Shown here: in pieces, positions 42,920 through 52,647 of the stretch
Position numbering within the stretch: the first letter of the stretch is position 1
How the letters are laid out: the number at the start of each line of letters is the position of its first letter
From: SB15 sp964639245
Lineage (GTDB): Bacteria; Chloroflexota; Anaerolineae; Aggregatilineales; J027
Length of the DNA stretch: 64,000 nucleotides
Direction: 5' to 3'
Assembly (NCBI GenBank): GCA_964639245.1
Contig: CAZXCU010000007.1
Location: 186,001 to 250,000, forward strand
The notes under the pieces: generated by a model
Told to the model about the DNA's origin: nothing
Database searches by the model: none
Seen by the model: the letters and a program-made list of their open reading frames with translations, nothing else
Program-made: the position numbers and the translations under genes

Positions 42920-44833
42920 TTATTGTTCTTGGTAGATGAAACGGGCGATTTCGGGGTCGTCCACGTTTTCGGCGTTAATGACCGCGTAACCAGTTTGCCA
43001 ACGGGCGGGGATGCTGGTGATACCACGCGCATTTGCCATCGCCACGAGTACCGCAAAGTACCCCATGTCGCCCGGTTTCTGGGCAATGACTTGAGTCACT
43101 GTGCCATCACGGAGCAGTTCAATCGCAAAAGCGGACGCATCAAACGCCACCACTTCCACCGCGCCACCGAGACCCGCATTTTGCACGGCTGCACCTGCGC
43201 CCTGTGCGCTGAAGGTGTTCGCGCCGAACACACCGACAATATCAGGATTCGATTCCAGAATGGCGGTGGTTTGCTGCTGGGAGGTGTTCACATCATTTTC
43301 GTTGTAATCCACGGCGACCACTTCCAGACCCCGTGCTGCCGCCGCGTCTTCGCAGCCCTGTTCACGCTGGTCGGTGGTGCTGATGCCCGGACGCACGTTC
43401 TGGATGTAAATTTTCGCGCCTTCACCCAGAAGGTCGGCGAGGGTGTTACAGGCGATCATCCCGCCCTGTGTGTTGTCCGAACCGATGTAGGAGATGGGGA
43501 AGGTCACTTCGCCACCCGCATAATCGCCATCACCGATGAAGGTATCGACGGTCACAATCGGAATACCCGCGTCCACTACCGCTTGCAACACAGGAATCAT
43601 CTGCTGGCTGTCGGTGGGGGCGGTGAACAGGAAGTCAATATCACCCCGCGCTACCAGCGATTCGATAATCGGGGTTTGCACGGTGGGATTAAATTCTTCA
43701 GGGTCTTGCTGAATCAGATTGACACCATATTGTTCGGCAGCAGCTTGTGCGCCATAGCTCATGGTGATGTAGAAGGGATCAGGATTCACACCCGGAATGA
43801 AGGCAATGTTGAAATCTTCAATGCGGGGTTGCGGTTCACGTTCGGATTCGGTGTAAATGAAGGGGGCAATATCGGGAGCATCCACATTGTCAATGTTCAT
43901 CACGGCGTAGCCAGTGGGAACACGGGCGGGGATACTCTGATAACCATTGAGATAGGCAACTGCTAAGGAAACCGCCATGTACCCCATATCGGAGGGTTTC
44001 TGAGCAATGACTTGAGTCACCGTGCCATCACGGAGCAGTTCAATCGCAAATTCGGAGGCATCAAACGCCACCACTTCGACAGCCCCACCGAGACCCGCAT
44101 TTTGCACGGCTGCACCTGCGCCCTGTGCGCTGAAGGTATTCGCGCCAAACACACCCACGATGTCAGGATTGGATTCCAGAATGGCGGTGGTTTGCTGTTG
44201 CGCGGTGTTCACATCATTTTCGTTGTAATCCACGGCGACCACTTCCAACCCACGGTCAGCAGCGGCGGCTTCGCAACCATCTTCGCGCTGGTCGGTGGTG
44301 CTGATGCCCGGACGCACGTTCTGGATATAAATTTTCGCGCCTTCGCCCAATTTATCGGCTAAGGTGCTGCACGCAATATACCCGCCTTGGAAGTTATCTG
44401 ACCCAATGTAGGAGATGGGGAAGGTCACTTCGCCACCCGCATAATCGCCGTCACCGATGAAGGTATCGACGGTAATGACCGGAATGCCCGCGTCCACCAC
44501 ACTTTGCAGCACGGGGATCATCTGCTGGCTGTCGGTGGGGGCGGTGATGAGGAAATCAATGTCGCCACGCGCTACCAGCGATTCGATAATCGGGGTTTGC
44601 ACGGTGGGGTTAAATTCTTCGGGGTCTTGCTGGACAATTTCCACACCCAGATCCGTCGCAGCTTGCATCACACCCGCGCTCATCGTGACATAGAAGGGGT
44701 CAGGATTGACACCGGGGACAAAAGCAATCGTAATCGTATCATCTTGCGCTCTGACGATGGAACGTTGCCCGCCGGGAACGAGGGCAAGGGCGAGGGTTGC
44801 CACCACCGCGATAATCAACAGTTTTTTGAGCAT
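42920..44833 (-). CDS. Sugar ABC transporter binding protein made of two fused copies
   Basis: 637 residues; a normal binding protein of this family has about 310-340. Start supported by AAGGAG; a signal peptide (KKLLIIAVVATLALALVPG) is present. Residues about 34-335 and 341-637 are two Peripla_BP_4 domains, each beginning FVPGVNPDPFY or FIPGVNPDPFY and sharing QDPEEFNPTVQTPIIESLVA, GGEVTFPISYIGSDN, QNVRPGISTTDQRE, and VFGANTFSAQGAGAAVQNA. The copies are offset by 307 codons and are nearly identical even at DNA level, so the duplication is recent. A linker (SEREPQPRIED) joins them. First gene of the transporter set. Confidence 0.92.
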   Translation of the reverse strand: MLKKLLIIAVVATLALALVPGGQRSIVRAQDDTITIAFVPGVNPDPFYVTMSAGVMQAATDLGVEIVQQDPEEFNPTVQTPIIESLVARGDIDFLITAPTDSQQMIPVLQSVVDAGIPVITVDTFIGDGDYAGGEVTFPISYIGSDNFQGGYIACSTLADKLGEGAKIYIQNVRPGISTTDQREDGCEAAAADRGLEVVAVDYNENDVNTAQQQTTAILESNPDIVGVFGANTFSAQGAGAAVQNAGLGGAVEVVAFDASEFAIELLRDGTVTQVIAQKPSDMGYMAVSLAVAYLNGYQSIPARVPTGYAVMNIDNVDAPDIAPFIYTESEREPQPRIEDFNIAFIPGVNPDPFYITMSYGAQAAAEQYGVNLIQQDPEEFNPTVQTPIIESLVARGDIDFLFTAPTDSQQMIPVLQAVVDAGIPIVTVDTFIGDGDYAGGEVTFPISYIGSDNTQGGMIACNTLADLLGEGAKIYIQNVRPGISTTDQREQGCEDAAAARGLEVVAVDYNENDVNTSQQQTTAILESNPDIVGVFGANTFSAQGAGAAVQNAGLGGAVEVVAFDASAFAIELLRDGTVTQVIAQKPGDMGYFAVLVAMANARGITSIPARWQTGYAVINAENVDDPEIARFIYQEQ

Positions 44834-45001
44834 TTTTCTAAACTCCTTAGCATAATTATTTCTTGTTTGTAGCGGTAAAGTGCTTGGGTTGTTTTGCGCC
44901 GTAATTTCCTCCTTTGCATTGACGAACAGCCTGTCTCATGTCCCCACAGGTTAATGATCCATCGCGTCCGTTGCGATTACTTTTTCTTTGCTCCCATTGC
45001 C

Positions 45002-45811
45002 TTACACACGCAATACCTCGACTCCCACGTCCTCCAGCGCGTGCGTGTCCGCGTCGCTGAGGCCCATGTCGGTAATGAGTACATCAATTTTCTCGATTGG
45101 CACGACCAGCAACGAGCGTTTGCGGTTAAATTTGCTGCTGTCTGCCATCAACACCACTTTCGCGCCGCGCTGGGCCATCGTGCGTTTGACTTCCACTTCC
45201 AGCATATTGGAAGTCGTCACGCCATAATCGATGCTAAACGCACCGGTAGCTAAAAATGTCCAATCCGCGTGAATCATTTCTAAGGAACGCAGCACCTGGT
45301 CGCCCACCAGCGAACGGGTCAAATGACGCAGCATCCCGCCGGTCATCACCAGTTCAATTTGTGGAAAATACGACGCAGCCACCGCCACATTCAAAGCGGG
45401 GGTAACCACGCGCAAAAATTCGAGATCGTTGGTCAGATGGGTAATAATTTCAACGGTGGTTGTGCCAGCGTCCAAAATAATCGTTTGTCCCACTTCTATC
45501 AATTGGGCTGCCCGCGCTCCGATGCGTTGTTTTTCTTCGACATACAAATGACTACGTTCCAGCAGCAGTTGCTCGGCTTCTTGGGGGGGACGTTTGGCAA
45601 CTGCCCCGCCCCAGATGATTTCGCACAACCCCGCGCTTTCCAATTCACGCAAATCCGAGCGAATTGTCACGGCAGAAACTTTGAGGAGTTCCCGTAGTTC
45701 GGTGGTTCGTACCACGCCTTCACGTTCCAAAATATCTTGAATCATGCGCTGGCGTTCCACCGCCAACCGTGAGCCTTCATCCTGTGAATGCGACATTTTG
45801 CCTAAAGTCAT
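45002..45811 (-). CDS. DeoR family transcriptional regulator
   Basis: 269 residues. Residues about 18-75 are the DeoR winged helix (RQRMIQDILEREGVVRTTEL, VSAVTIRSDLRELE, GGAV). The C-terminal sugar-phosphate sensor shows the family motifs TIILDAGTTT, VVTPALN, MTGGMLR and DSSKFNRK. ATG 45796 is an in-frame alternative start. It sits between the transporter operon and the divergent kinase-isomerase operon and very likely controls both by sensing a phosphorylated intermediate. Confidence 0.88.
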   Translation of the reverse strand: MTLGKMSHSQDEGSRLAVERQRMIQDILEREGVVRTTELRELLKVSAVTIRSDLRELESAGLCEIIWGGAVAKRPPQEAEQLLLERSHLYVEEKQRIGARAAQLIEVGQTIILDAGTTTVEIITHLTNDLEFLRVVTPALNVAVAASYFPQIELVMTGGMLRHLTRSLVGDQVLRSLEMIHADWTFLATGAFSIDYGVTTSNMLEVEVKRTMAQRGAKVVLMADSSKFNRKRSLLVVPIEKIDVLITDMGLSDADTHALEDVGVEVLRV

Positions 45812-45944
45812 TGTTTCAAAAAAGTTTCTTTAATTTCTTTTAGCATACACCCTTTTTCTTTTTTTTCCAAATTTTTCTTTTTCTTTTCTTAAATTGGATT
45901 GTAGGCTAGAATAACTGGACAAAGTGCAGGTAATTTTTAAGAAA
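45812..45944. promoter_or_regulatory. Divergent control region of the DeoR gene and the kinase operon
   Basis: The 133 bases are strikingly pyrimidine-rich on the plus strand, with repeats of TTTCTTT (45829, 45836 region and again near 45875). DeoR-type regulators commonly bind short direct repeats in such regions. TAGAAT near 45917 could serve as the -10 box of the plus-strand operon. No motif was verified. Confidence 0.4.
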
Positions 45945-46880
45945 ATGAAAACCTTAATTCTGGTCAGTGGTGGGGATGCACCCGGCATTAACGCAGCGAT
46001 TGGGCAATTTGTACAACTGGTAGGGGACGCGATGGGCGCGGTGGGCGGCTTCGCGGGCGCACTAAACGGCGATGTCATCCCCCTGACATCCCGCCAATTA
46101 CAACCATTTTTAGGCCAAAGCGGGTCACTGCTGCCTTCCAGCCGCGAACCCGTTCTCAGCCAAACCGACGCGGAAACCCAGCTTAAACGCACCCTGCAAA
46201 CCCATCAGATAGACAATATATTGTTGTTTGGTGGGGATGGCTCGCTGCGCTATCTCCCCCCCTTTCTCAAAACATGGCAGATTCCGTGTATCGGGATTCC
46301 GACGACCATTGATAACAACGTTCCCGGCAGTGAACTCAGCTTGGGGTTTGATTCCGCGTGCAATTTTGCCTATCAAACCATTGACGGCATCCGGGCCACC
46401 GCCCATGCCTTGCCCGGACGAATTTTCATGGTCGAAACCCTCGGCGGGGATTGCGGCAATCTGGCGCTGGACATCGCAGCAGGCGCAGGCGCTCATGCCG
46501 TGTTAGTGCCGGAATATCCCTATGAAAAGGACTGGCTGAGTCAGCGCTTGGTTGACTCGGTAGAACGCGAAGGCTATGCCCTGCTCATTGTTTGCGAAGG
46601 AGTCGCTGCCAGCCGCACCCTCGCCGATGACATCCCCGCATGGACAAAAATTCGTGTGCGCGACACCCGTTTAGGCCATGCCCAACGCGGGGCAGCGCCG
46701 AGCCACCGTGACCGCCTCTTAGGAGCAGACATGGCACGCGCCGCCTATGACGGTTTCAAAAATGGAGTCCAATCGGCGGTGGTGGTGGTGCAAAACGGGC
46801 AAATCGTGTTAGCGGAAAACCGCCCCGATGAAAAAATCCTACCGGACATCACCCGCTACCACCGGATAAACGGCCTATGA
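45945..46880 (+). CDS. Divergent 6-phosphofructokinase-like enzyme
   Basis: 311 residues from ATG 45945 (KTLILVSGGDAPGINAAI at the start); GTG 45924 would add seven residues. Motifs of the phosphofructokinase family are clear: GGDAPG, GGDGS (glycine form expected for ATP use rather than pyrophosphate), IPTTIDNNVPG with the catalytic Asp, ETLGGDCGNLAL, and LGHAQRGAAPSHRDR. It is shorter in the effector-binding part than classical enzymes and is diverged, so a hexose phosphate other than fructose 6-phosphate is possible. It overlaps the ROK gene by 4 bases. Confidence 0.82.
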   Translation: MKTLILVSGGDAPGINAAIGQFVQLVGDAMGAVGGFAGALNGDVIPLTSRQLQPFLGQSGSLLPSSREPVLSQTDAETQLKRTLQTHQIDNILLFGGDGSLRYLPPFLKTWQIPCIGIPTTIDNNVPGSELSLGFDSACNFAYQTIDGIRATAHALPGRIFMVETLGGDCGNLALDIAAGAGAHAVLVPEYPYEKDWLSQRLVDSVEREGYALLIVCEGVAASRTLADDIPAWTKIRVRDTRLGHAQRGAAPSHRDRLLGADMARAAYDGFKNGVQSAVVVVQNGQIVLAENRPDEKILPDITRYHRINGL

Positions 46881-47800
46881 ACATCCTCTCAATCGATTTT
46901 GGCGGTACACGGATTCGCGCTGCCCATTTTTCGCAGGAATTAGCGCTTTTACACCGCGAAGAAACCCTCTCGCTGGTCAATCAATCGGCGGAACAGGTCA
47001 TCCAGCGCATGAGCGATTTAGCCCGGCAGGTGATGGACGGGGTGCAACCAACGGTAATTGGACTGTCTGCCCCCGGCCCATTGGATGCTGACGCGGGGAT
47101 TATTTTTCACGCCAAGACGTTGCCGGGTTGGGAGAACATCCCCCTCCCCCAAATTTTGAGCCGTGCGTTCGGAGATGTTCCCGCGTTCATGCACAACGAC
47201 GCGAATCTGGCAGCGCTTGCTGAAACCCATCAAGGCGCGGGACGGGGCAAAAATCCGGTCATTTATTTGACTCTCAGCACCGGAATCGGTGGCGGGGCAG
47301 TCATCAATGGAGAATTGTTCACGGGGTGGCGTGGCTTGGCGATTGAACCGGGGCATGTGCAAATTTTGCATCCCGACGGCAAGGTGTACCGGTTGGAGGA
47401 ACTCGCTTCCGGCACAGGCATTGGCAACTTGGCTCGCCGCCGCCTTGCTGAAACCGATACCCCTTCTTGCTTGCGGACGATGGCGGTGGTGGACGGTAAA
47501 AGCGTTGGGGAAGCCGCCGTACAGGGGGACACATTGGCGGTGAGCATCATCCATGAGGCGGGCTACTGGTTGGGGATCGGGTTGGTGAATGTGCTGCATT
47601 TGTTCAACCCCGAAGTGATTATCGTGGGGGGGAGTGTGGCGCAGTTAGGTGAATTGATTTTTGCGCCCGCCCGCAAAATCATTCAGGAACGGATTCTGGA
47701 CAGCCGCTTTTACACGCCGGACATGATTCACCCCGCGCAATTGGGGGAAGATGTCTGTTTGGTCGGTGCAGCATGGTATGCACGCGGTAAAATAGAGTAA
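46877..47800 (+). CDS. ROK family sugar kinase
   Basis: 307 residues. It starts NILSIDFGGTRIRAAHF (phosphate-binding loop), has FMHNDANLAALAETHQGAG with the catalytic aspartate, STGIGGGAVINGELF and IEPGHVQIL. The usual ROK zinc motif (CxCGxxGC) between this and the next helix is absent, replaced by HPDGKVYRLEELASG. ROK enzymes phosphorylate glucose, fructose or N-acyl sugars. The gene is coupled to the phosphofructokinase-like gene upstream and followed 21 bases later by the cupin isomerase. Confidence 0.87.
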   Translation: MNILSIDFGGTRIRAAHFSQELALLHREETLSLVNQSAEQVIQRMSDLARQVMDGVQPTVIGLSAPGPLDADAGIIFHAKTLPGWENIPLPQILSRAFGDVPAFMHNDANLAALAETHQGAGRGKNPVIYLTLSTGIGGGAVINGELFTGWRGLAIEPGHVQILHPDGKVYRLEELASGTGIGNLARRRLAETDTPSCLRTMAVVDGKSVGEAAVQGDTLAVSIIHEAGYWLGIGLVNVLHLFNPEVIIVGGSVAQLGELIFAPARKIIQERILDSRFYTPDMIHPAQLGEDVCLVGAAWYARGKIE

Positions 47801-47821
47801 AAATTTTGAGGAACGAAACTT

Positions 47822-49018
47822 ATGGCAGATACACCATTAATTCAGCAGGCATTAGAAATGGGCGAAGGCGTGCTGCGTCTGATGCCCAACTGGGTGCCGC
47901 GTTCGTTTTGTGTACCGGGGCGGCGGCTGCGGCTGCATCCCAAAGATTTATATGCGCTGGGGGGCAATCGCGGCGGGATTGATGAACGCTGGTTCGCCTC
48001 CACCATCAAAGCCGACAACGGCGTACTCACCCCCGAAGATGAAGGCCTGAGTTACATCTATGTCAGCGAGAAGGTCAAAACCCTGCTGCGCGATGGCATT
48101 GAGGACATGGGCGCGGAATTTCTGGGGCAGGAGGCCATTGACCAGTACAGCGGGTGGGTCATGTACGCCAAATTTTTTGACAATATGTATCCCTTGCCCC
48201 ATCACCTGCACCAATCCGATGAAAAAGCGGCAGATGTGGGAATGCTGGGCAAACCCGAAGCCTATTATTTCCCCGCCCAATATAACTTTGCGCTGAACAC
48301 CTTCCCCTATACCTTCTTCGGCATTGAACCCGGCACCACCCGCGAACAGGTGGTGGACTGCCTCAAACGCTGGCACGAAGGCGACAATGGCATTTTGGGG
48401 CTTTCGCGTGCGTATCGGTTGCTGTTGGATACTGGTTGGTACATTCCGCCGGGGGTGCTTCATGCGCCGGGAACCCTGTGTACGTATGAACCGCAGCGTG
48501 CCAGCGACGTTTTTTCGATGTGGCAGTCGCTGATTGCCGATTCACAGGTGGTAGACCGTTCGATGCTGGTCAAAAATGTTCCCTTCGAGAAACACAACGA
48601 CTACGATTACATCATGTCGCTGCTGGATTGGGAGACCAACACCGACCCACATTTTAGCGAACGGTTTTTCTGCCCACCCATTCAGGTAGAAGCGGAAAAT
48701 TACAGCGACGAATGGATTGTATACGGCAGCGAATGGTTCAGCGCCAAAAAAGTCACTGTCCTCCCCGGACAAACCGTCACCGTCAAAGACCCCGCCGCCT
48801 ATGGGTTGATTTGTATTCAGGGCTATGGGCGGTTTGGCAAATTCCCCATTTCTGCCCCCACGATGATTCGCTTCGGGCAAATGACCGAAGATGAATTTTT
48901 TGTGACCTTCAAAGCGGCACAAGCGGGCGTGACCATCACCAACTTGAGCGAAACCGAACCACTGGTCATTCTCAAGCACTTTAACCCCGGTCATCCTGAG
49001 ATGCCCCGCAAGGCATAA
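47822..49018 (+). CDS. Cupin-fold sugar isomerase-like protein
   Basis: 398 residues. The sequence resembles type I mannose-6-phosphate isomerases in having a cupin metal site: YPLPHHLHQSDEKA (His-x-His and Glu ligands) at about 125-138 and WYIPPGVLHAPGTLCTYEPQ at about 208-227 with the further histidine. A second barrel-like half follows at about 280-398. A sugar or sugar-phosphate isomerase or epimerase is the best guess, which would interconvert aldose and ketose before the kinases. A hairpin lies just after the stop. Confidence 0.68.
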   Translation: MADTPLIQQALEMGEGVLRLMPNWVPRSFCVPGRRLRLHPKDLYALGGNRGGIDERWFASTIKADNGVLTPEDEGLSYIYVSEKVKTLLRDGIEDMGAEFLGQEAIDQYSGWVMYAKFFDNMYPLPHHLHQSDEKAADVGMLGKPEAYYFPAQYNFALNTFPYTFFGIEPGTTREQVVDCLKRWHEGDNGILGLSRAYRLLLDTGWYIPPGVLHAPGTLCTYEPQRASDVFSMWQSLIADSQVVDRSMLVKNVPFEKHNDYDYIMSLLDWETNTDPHFSERFFCPPIQVEAENYSDEWIVYGSEWFSAKKVTVLPGQTVTVKDPAAYGLICIQGYGRFGKFPISAPTMIRFGQMTEDEFFVTFKAAQAGVTITNLSETEPLVILKHFNPGHPEMPRKA

Positions 49019-49026
49019 GGGCTGTA

Positions 49027-49056
49027 GGCGGGCTGGTGTTGTAAAACTATCCCGCC
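49027..49056. terminator. Hairpin between convergent genes
   Basis: GGCGGG pairs with CCCGCC around an 18-base loop, followed by AGTTTAATT. It lies between the cupin gene stop and the DUF218 gene stop and could act on both strands. Confidence 0.45.
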
Positions 49057-49059
49057 AGT

Positions 49060-49722
49060 TTAATTCAAGCCATCAGGAAATGTGGCAGTCGCCTCCAGCG
49101 AAGGCATGGGGCGGCGAATCAAATCCAGCAGCGCCACACTGGTCGCCGCCACTTCCCGCCACATTTGCCAGCGCATCGAACGGGGAGAATATCCGGTGGG
49201 GCGCTGGTCGTCCGCCGCGACTCCCACTGCGTCAATGCCCAAGCCCTGACACAGCATCAAAGCGCGGTCTAGGTGAAAATTCTGGGTAACGAGAATCGCG
49301 TCGTAAATGTTATAGACCTTTTGCGCCCGATAACAACTGTCATAGGTTCGTAGTCCTAACGGGTCAAGCAGAATCGATTCGGAGGGGACACCCAGAGTCA
49401 TCGCATAGCGCCGCATCGCACCGGGTTCATCATAGGCGGTATTTTCTTCGCGGTAGCCAGTCATCAGCACATAGTCGACTTTGCCCGCGTGATAGAGTGC
49501 TGCTGCCGCCGCCACTCGATCCGCAAGCATGGCGCTGAGTCGTCCACTGCGATACACCTGCGCCCCAAAAACGAGCGCTACAGGTTTGGCGGGAGCGCTT
49601 TCCACCGTATAAATATCCTGCCCAAAACGCCAATCAGTATAAAAGCGCAGGATAAACGGGGAAAAACACGCCAGCCCACTCAAGAACAACACAAAAATAA
49701 ACATCAGGAATCGTCGTTTCAT
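49060..49722 (-). CDS. DUF218 (SanA/YdcF-like) membrane-anchored protein
   Basis: 220 residues. One N-terminal membrane helix (FLMFIFVLFLSGLACFSPFIL) anchors a DUF218 domain that lies outside: VALVFGAQVYRSGRLSAMLADR, VLMTGYREENTAYDEP, YDSCYRAQKVYNIYDAILVTQNFHLDRAL (in parts). SanA-like proteins of this family are linked to envelope integrity and vancomycin tolerance in enterobacteria; the biochemical role is unknown. It is divergent from the hybrid kinase at 49885. Confidence 0.85.
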   Translation of the reverse strand: MKRRFLMFIFVLFLSGLACFSPFILRFYTDWRFGQDIYTVESAPAKPVALVFGAQVYRSGRLSAMLADRVAAAAALYHAGKVDYVLMTGYREENTAYDEPGAMRRYAMTLGVPSESILLDPLGLRTYDSCYRAQKVYNIYDAILVTQNFHLDRALMLCQGLGIDAVGVAADDQRPTGYSPRSMRWQMWREVAATSVALLDLIRRPMPSLEATATFPDGLN

Positions 49723-49884
49723 ACAGCCAACAGTTTAGCAAAAATAGGATGGGTTGCCCTCTTCGCCTACCTGCCGATTACACCACGCTCACAGAATAAT
49801 TTGTGAATTTTGTGAAATTCTTACAGCATTTCGTAAGAACATCCCCTATGATATAGTTGCCCCGTTTGAGATGGCAAGGTTTCA

Positions 49885-52638
49885 ATGCAACCGAGATTCA
49901 ATAAATTCACAGTCAGCCTTCAATGGAAACTGCTCCTTCCGTTTGCGGTCATGGCGCTGGTTATCGTCTTTGTGCTACTGCCACTGACGACCCAGCGCGT
50001 GAATCGGGTTTTGGAAAAAGATGCAGACCGACAATTGACCCAAACCGCCCAATCTGCCAATGCGTTGCTGGTGGAAGCAGAAAATGATGCCTTGCTGCGG
50101 GCAAGTTTCGTGGCGAATCTCTCCGAAGTCGAAATTGCCAGCCAGCGCCCCACCACCAATGCACTGGAACGCATTTTGAATCCGCGTAAACGTCCGCTTG
50201 GGGTGCAGGAAATCAGCTTTTTTACCCCCGATTATCAAAGCGGCGGAGAGCCATTTTTCTACGGCGGCCCCTCCGTGAATGAATTGATTCGCGTGCGCCA
50301 ATATGCCCAACAAATCCGGGATGAACTTGTCTTAGAAGTCATTCAAACAGGCGAACCGCAAAGCACTATTGCCATTAACCCGCGTTTTTCCCAAGCCCTT
50401 AGCGCTGCACCGGTTATTACTAATGGCGAAGTGAAGGGGGTCATTCTCACCGCCATTTATTTGAATGATGCCTTTATTGCCCCGGTGAGCGAAATTCTGA
50501 ATGCGGACATCGCCCTTGTCAAAGACGGTGAAATCGTTGCCACCACCATCAACGCCGCAATGGGCTATGAGGACATGCTGGCGCAGGGCGACATTGACCT
50601 CTCTGACCAGAGCGCCGCTTACACCTTAGACATGGATGATGATCAGTACCGCCTACTGGCCTATCCCCTGACCTTGGATGACCAGCAGGAAGGCACGATT
50701 CTAGTCGCCCGTTCGATTGATGACCAATTGGAAGTTGAGCAAAATCTGCAAAATGCGCTGTGGATGTTCGTGGGGGTCATTTTGCTCATGACCACCCTGT
50801 TTGGGATTGGGACATTTTTTAATTTTGCCCGCCCTCTCAAACGGCTCACCCGGGCCACCCACCGGATAAGCGCAGGCGATTTGGAACAGCGCGTCGAAGT
50901 TCCCTATTTTCTGGTAGGGGATGAACTCAGCGAACTCAGCCGCAATTTTAATGTCATGGCAGAACGGTTGGGTGATTTATATGACAATTTAGAAGAACGG
51001 GTCGAACAACGCACACGGGAATTAGCCGAAGAACGCAACAAGCTCAGTGCGGCGATGAACGAACTGGCAATTGCACGGGATGAAGCGCTGGCAGCCAACC
51101 GTTCTAAGAGTGTGTTCCTCGCCAATATGAGTCACGAACTCCGCACCCCCTTGAACGCAATTATCGGGTACAGCAATTTAGTCCTCTCCGGGACGTATGG
51201 CCCGACCACCGAATTACAATCTGACCGCCTGAAGCGGGTAGCCGACAACGGCAGCCATTTGTTGAATCTCATCAATGATGTGCTGGACTTGAGCAAAATC
51301 GAAGCCGGGCGCATGGAGCTTTACCTTGAAACCTTTGACATCAAAGAACTGCTCGAAGCGGCGGTAGAGTCGGCGCGTCCGTTGGCACTCAAAAATGGCA
51401 ACATCGTGCAAATTAATATTGATAGCACGATTGGAAAAATGAAAGCCGATGCCACCAAAGTGCGCCAGATTTTATTTAATTTGCTCAGCAACGCCGCCAA
51501 ATTCACAGAAACAGGCACCATTACCCTCCGCGCTTTTCCCGAAAACATCAATGACGAACGCTGGCTGCGCTTTGAAGTGCAGGATACTGGCATTGGCATG
51601 ACTCCCGAAATTCTGAGCAAGGTGTTTCAGGAATTTGTGCAGGCCGATGCCTCGACCACCCGCAAATATGGCGGGACAGGCTTGGGGCTAGCCATCAGCC
51701 GTCGTTTTTGTGAAATGATGGGGGGGATGATCTGGGTTGAAAGTGAAGAAGGCAAAGGCTCATTGTTTACGGTGCTGCTGCCTGCGGTGGTTGTCCCCAA
51801 ACCAGAAGAACCCGCCACGCCTGTGCCGGAAGCCATTCCCGCGCCTGCCCTGCCGATTACACTCGGCGAATTGGTGCTGGTCATTGATGATGATGCCACC
51901 GTGCGCGATTTAATGACCCAGTACCTGACCGAAGAAGGCTATAAGGTCATCACCAGCCCAAGCGGGGAACACGGCTTGAAGCTGGCAAAACAAATGAAAC
52001 CGAGCATGATTACGCTCGATGTGATGATGCCGCATATGGACGGATGGGGCGTGCTGGCGATGCTTAAAGCCGACCCCGAACTCGCCCATATTCCGGTGAT
52101 TATGCTGACCATCATCGACAACAAACGCATGGGGTACGCGCTGGGTGCGTCCGAATATCTCACCAAACCGATTGACCCGGAACGGCTCAAACAAGTCCTC
52201 AAAAAATATCAGTGTTTGCAACCCCCCTGCCCGATTCTTATCGTCGAAGATGAAGAATCGACCCGTTTGATGGTCGCGGACATGCTCAAGGAGGAAGGTT
52301 GGGAAGTTTACACCGCCGAAAATGGGCGGGTCGCGCTGGATATCATGGAACAACATCAACCGCGTCTGGTGCTGCTGGATTTGATGATGCCCGAAATGGA
52401 TGGGTTTGAATTTATTGATGCGGCTCGCCAGCACAAGGAATGGCGCGACATCCCGATTGTGGTCGTGACCGCCATGAATTTGACGGTGGAGGAACGACTC
52501 AAGTTAAACGGGCATGTCCAGCGGATTTTGCAAAAAGGCGCCTATGACCGCGAAACACTGCTCAAAGAAATCGCCCGTCAGATTCGCTCCACCATCAATA
52601 TGAAGCCCGTGGTGGTGGACGAAAATACAGCGACCTGA
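49885..52638 (+). CDS. Membrane hybrid histidine kinase with two receiver domains (paralogue of 15749)
   Basis: 917 residues, start 5 bases after AAGG. Layout as in the kinase at 15749-18499: membrane helix about 14-34, extracellular sensor about 36-285, second helix about 292-313, HAMP, coiled coil, HisKA with H417, HATPase with DTGIGM and GGTGLGL, and two receivers with Asp in [13 protein letters not shown] and [13 protein letters not shown]. The kinase cores are almost identical whereas the sensor domains differ at many positions. The linker between HATPase and receiver 1 is richer in proline. It stands alone in its transcription unit. Confidence 0.92.
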   Translation: MQPRFNKFTVSLQWKLLLPFAVMALVIVFVLLPLTTQRVNRVLEKDADRQLTQTAQSANALLVEAENDALLRASFVANLSEVEIASQRPTTNALERILNPRKRPLGVQEISFFTPDYQSGGEPFFYGGPSVNELIRVRQYAQQIRDELVLEVIQTGEPQSTIAINPRFSQALSAAPVITNGEVKGVILTAIYLNDAFIAPVSEILNADIALVKDGEIVATTINAAMGYEDMLAQGDIDLSDQSAAYTLDMDDDQYRLLAYPLTLDDQQEGTILVARSIDDQLEVEQNLQNALWMFVGVILLMTTLFGIGTFFNFARPLKRLTRATHRISAGDLEQRVEVPYFLVGDELSELSRNFNVMAERLGDLYDNLEERVEQRTRELAEERNKLSAAMNELAIARDEALAANRSKSVFLANMSHELRTPLNAIIGYSNLVLSGTYGPTTELQSDRLKRVADNGSHLLNLINDVLDLSKIEAGRMELYLETFDIKELLEAAVESARPLALKNGNIVQINIDSTIGKMKADATKVRQILFNLLSNAAKFTETGTITLRAFPENINDERWLRFEVQDTGIGMTPEILSKVFQEFVQADASTTRKYGGTGLGLAISRRFCEMMGGMIWVESEEGKGSLFTVLLPAVVVPKPEEPATPVPEAIPAPALPITLGELVLVIDDDATVRDLMTQYLTEEGYKVITSPSGEHGLKLAKQMKPSMITLDVMMPHMDGWGVLAMLKADPELAHIPVIMLTIIDNKRMGYALGASEYLTKPIDPERLKQVLKKYQCLQPPCPILIVEDEESTRLMVADMLKEEGWEVYTAENGRVALDIMEQHQPRLVLLDLMMPEMDGFEFIDAARQHKEWRDIPIVVVTAMNLTVEERLKLNGHVQRILQKGAYDRETLLKEIARQIRSTINMKPVVVDENTAT

Positions 52639-52647
52639 CCACCTATC

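Noticed and set aside
42899..43966. 355-codon plus-strand frame opposite the binding protein
   Set aside because: It reappears in both halves of the duplication and is the antisense shadow of the repeated domain.
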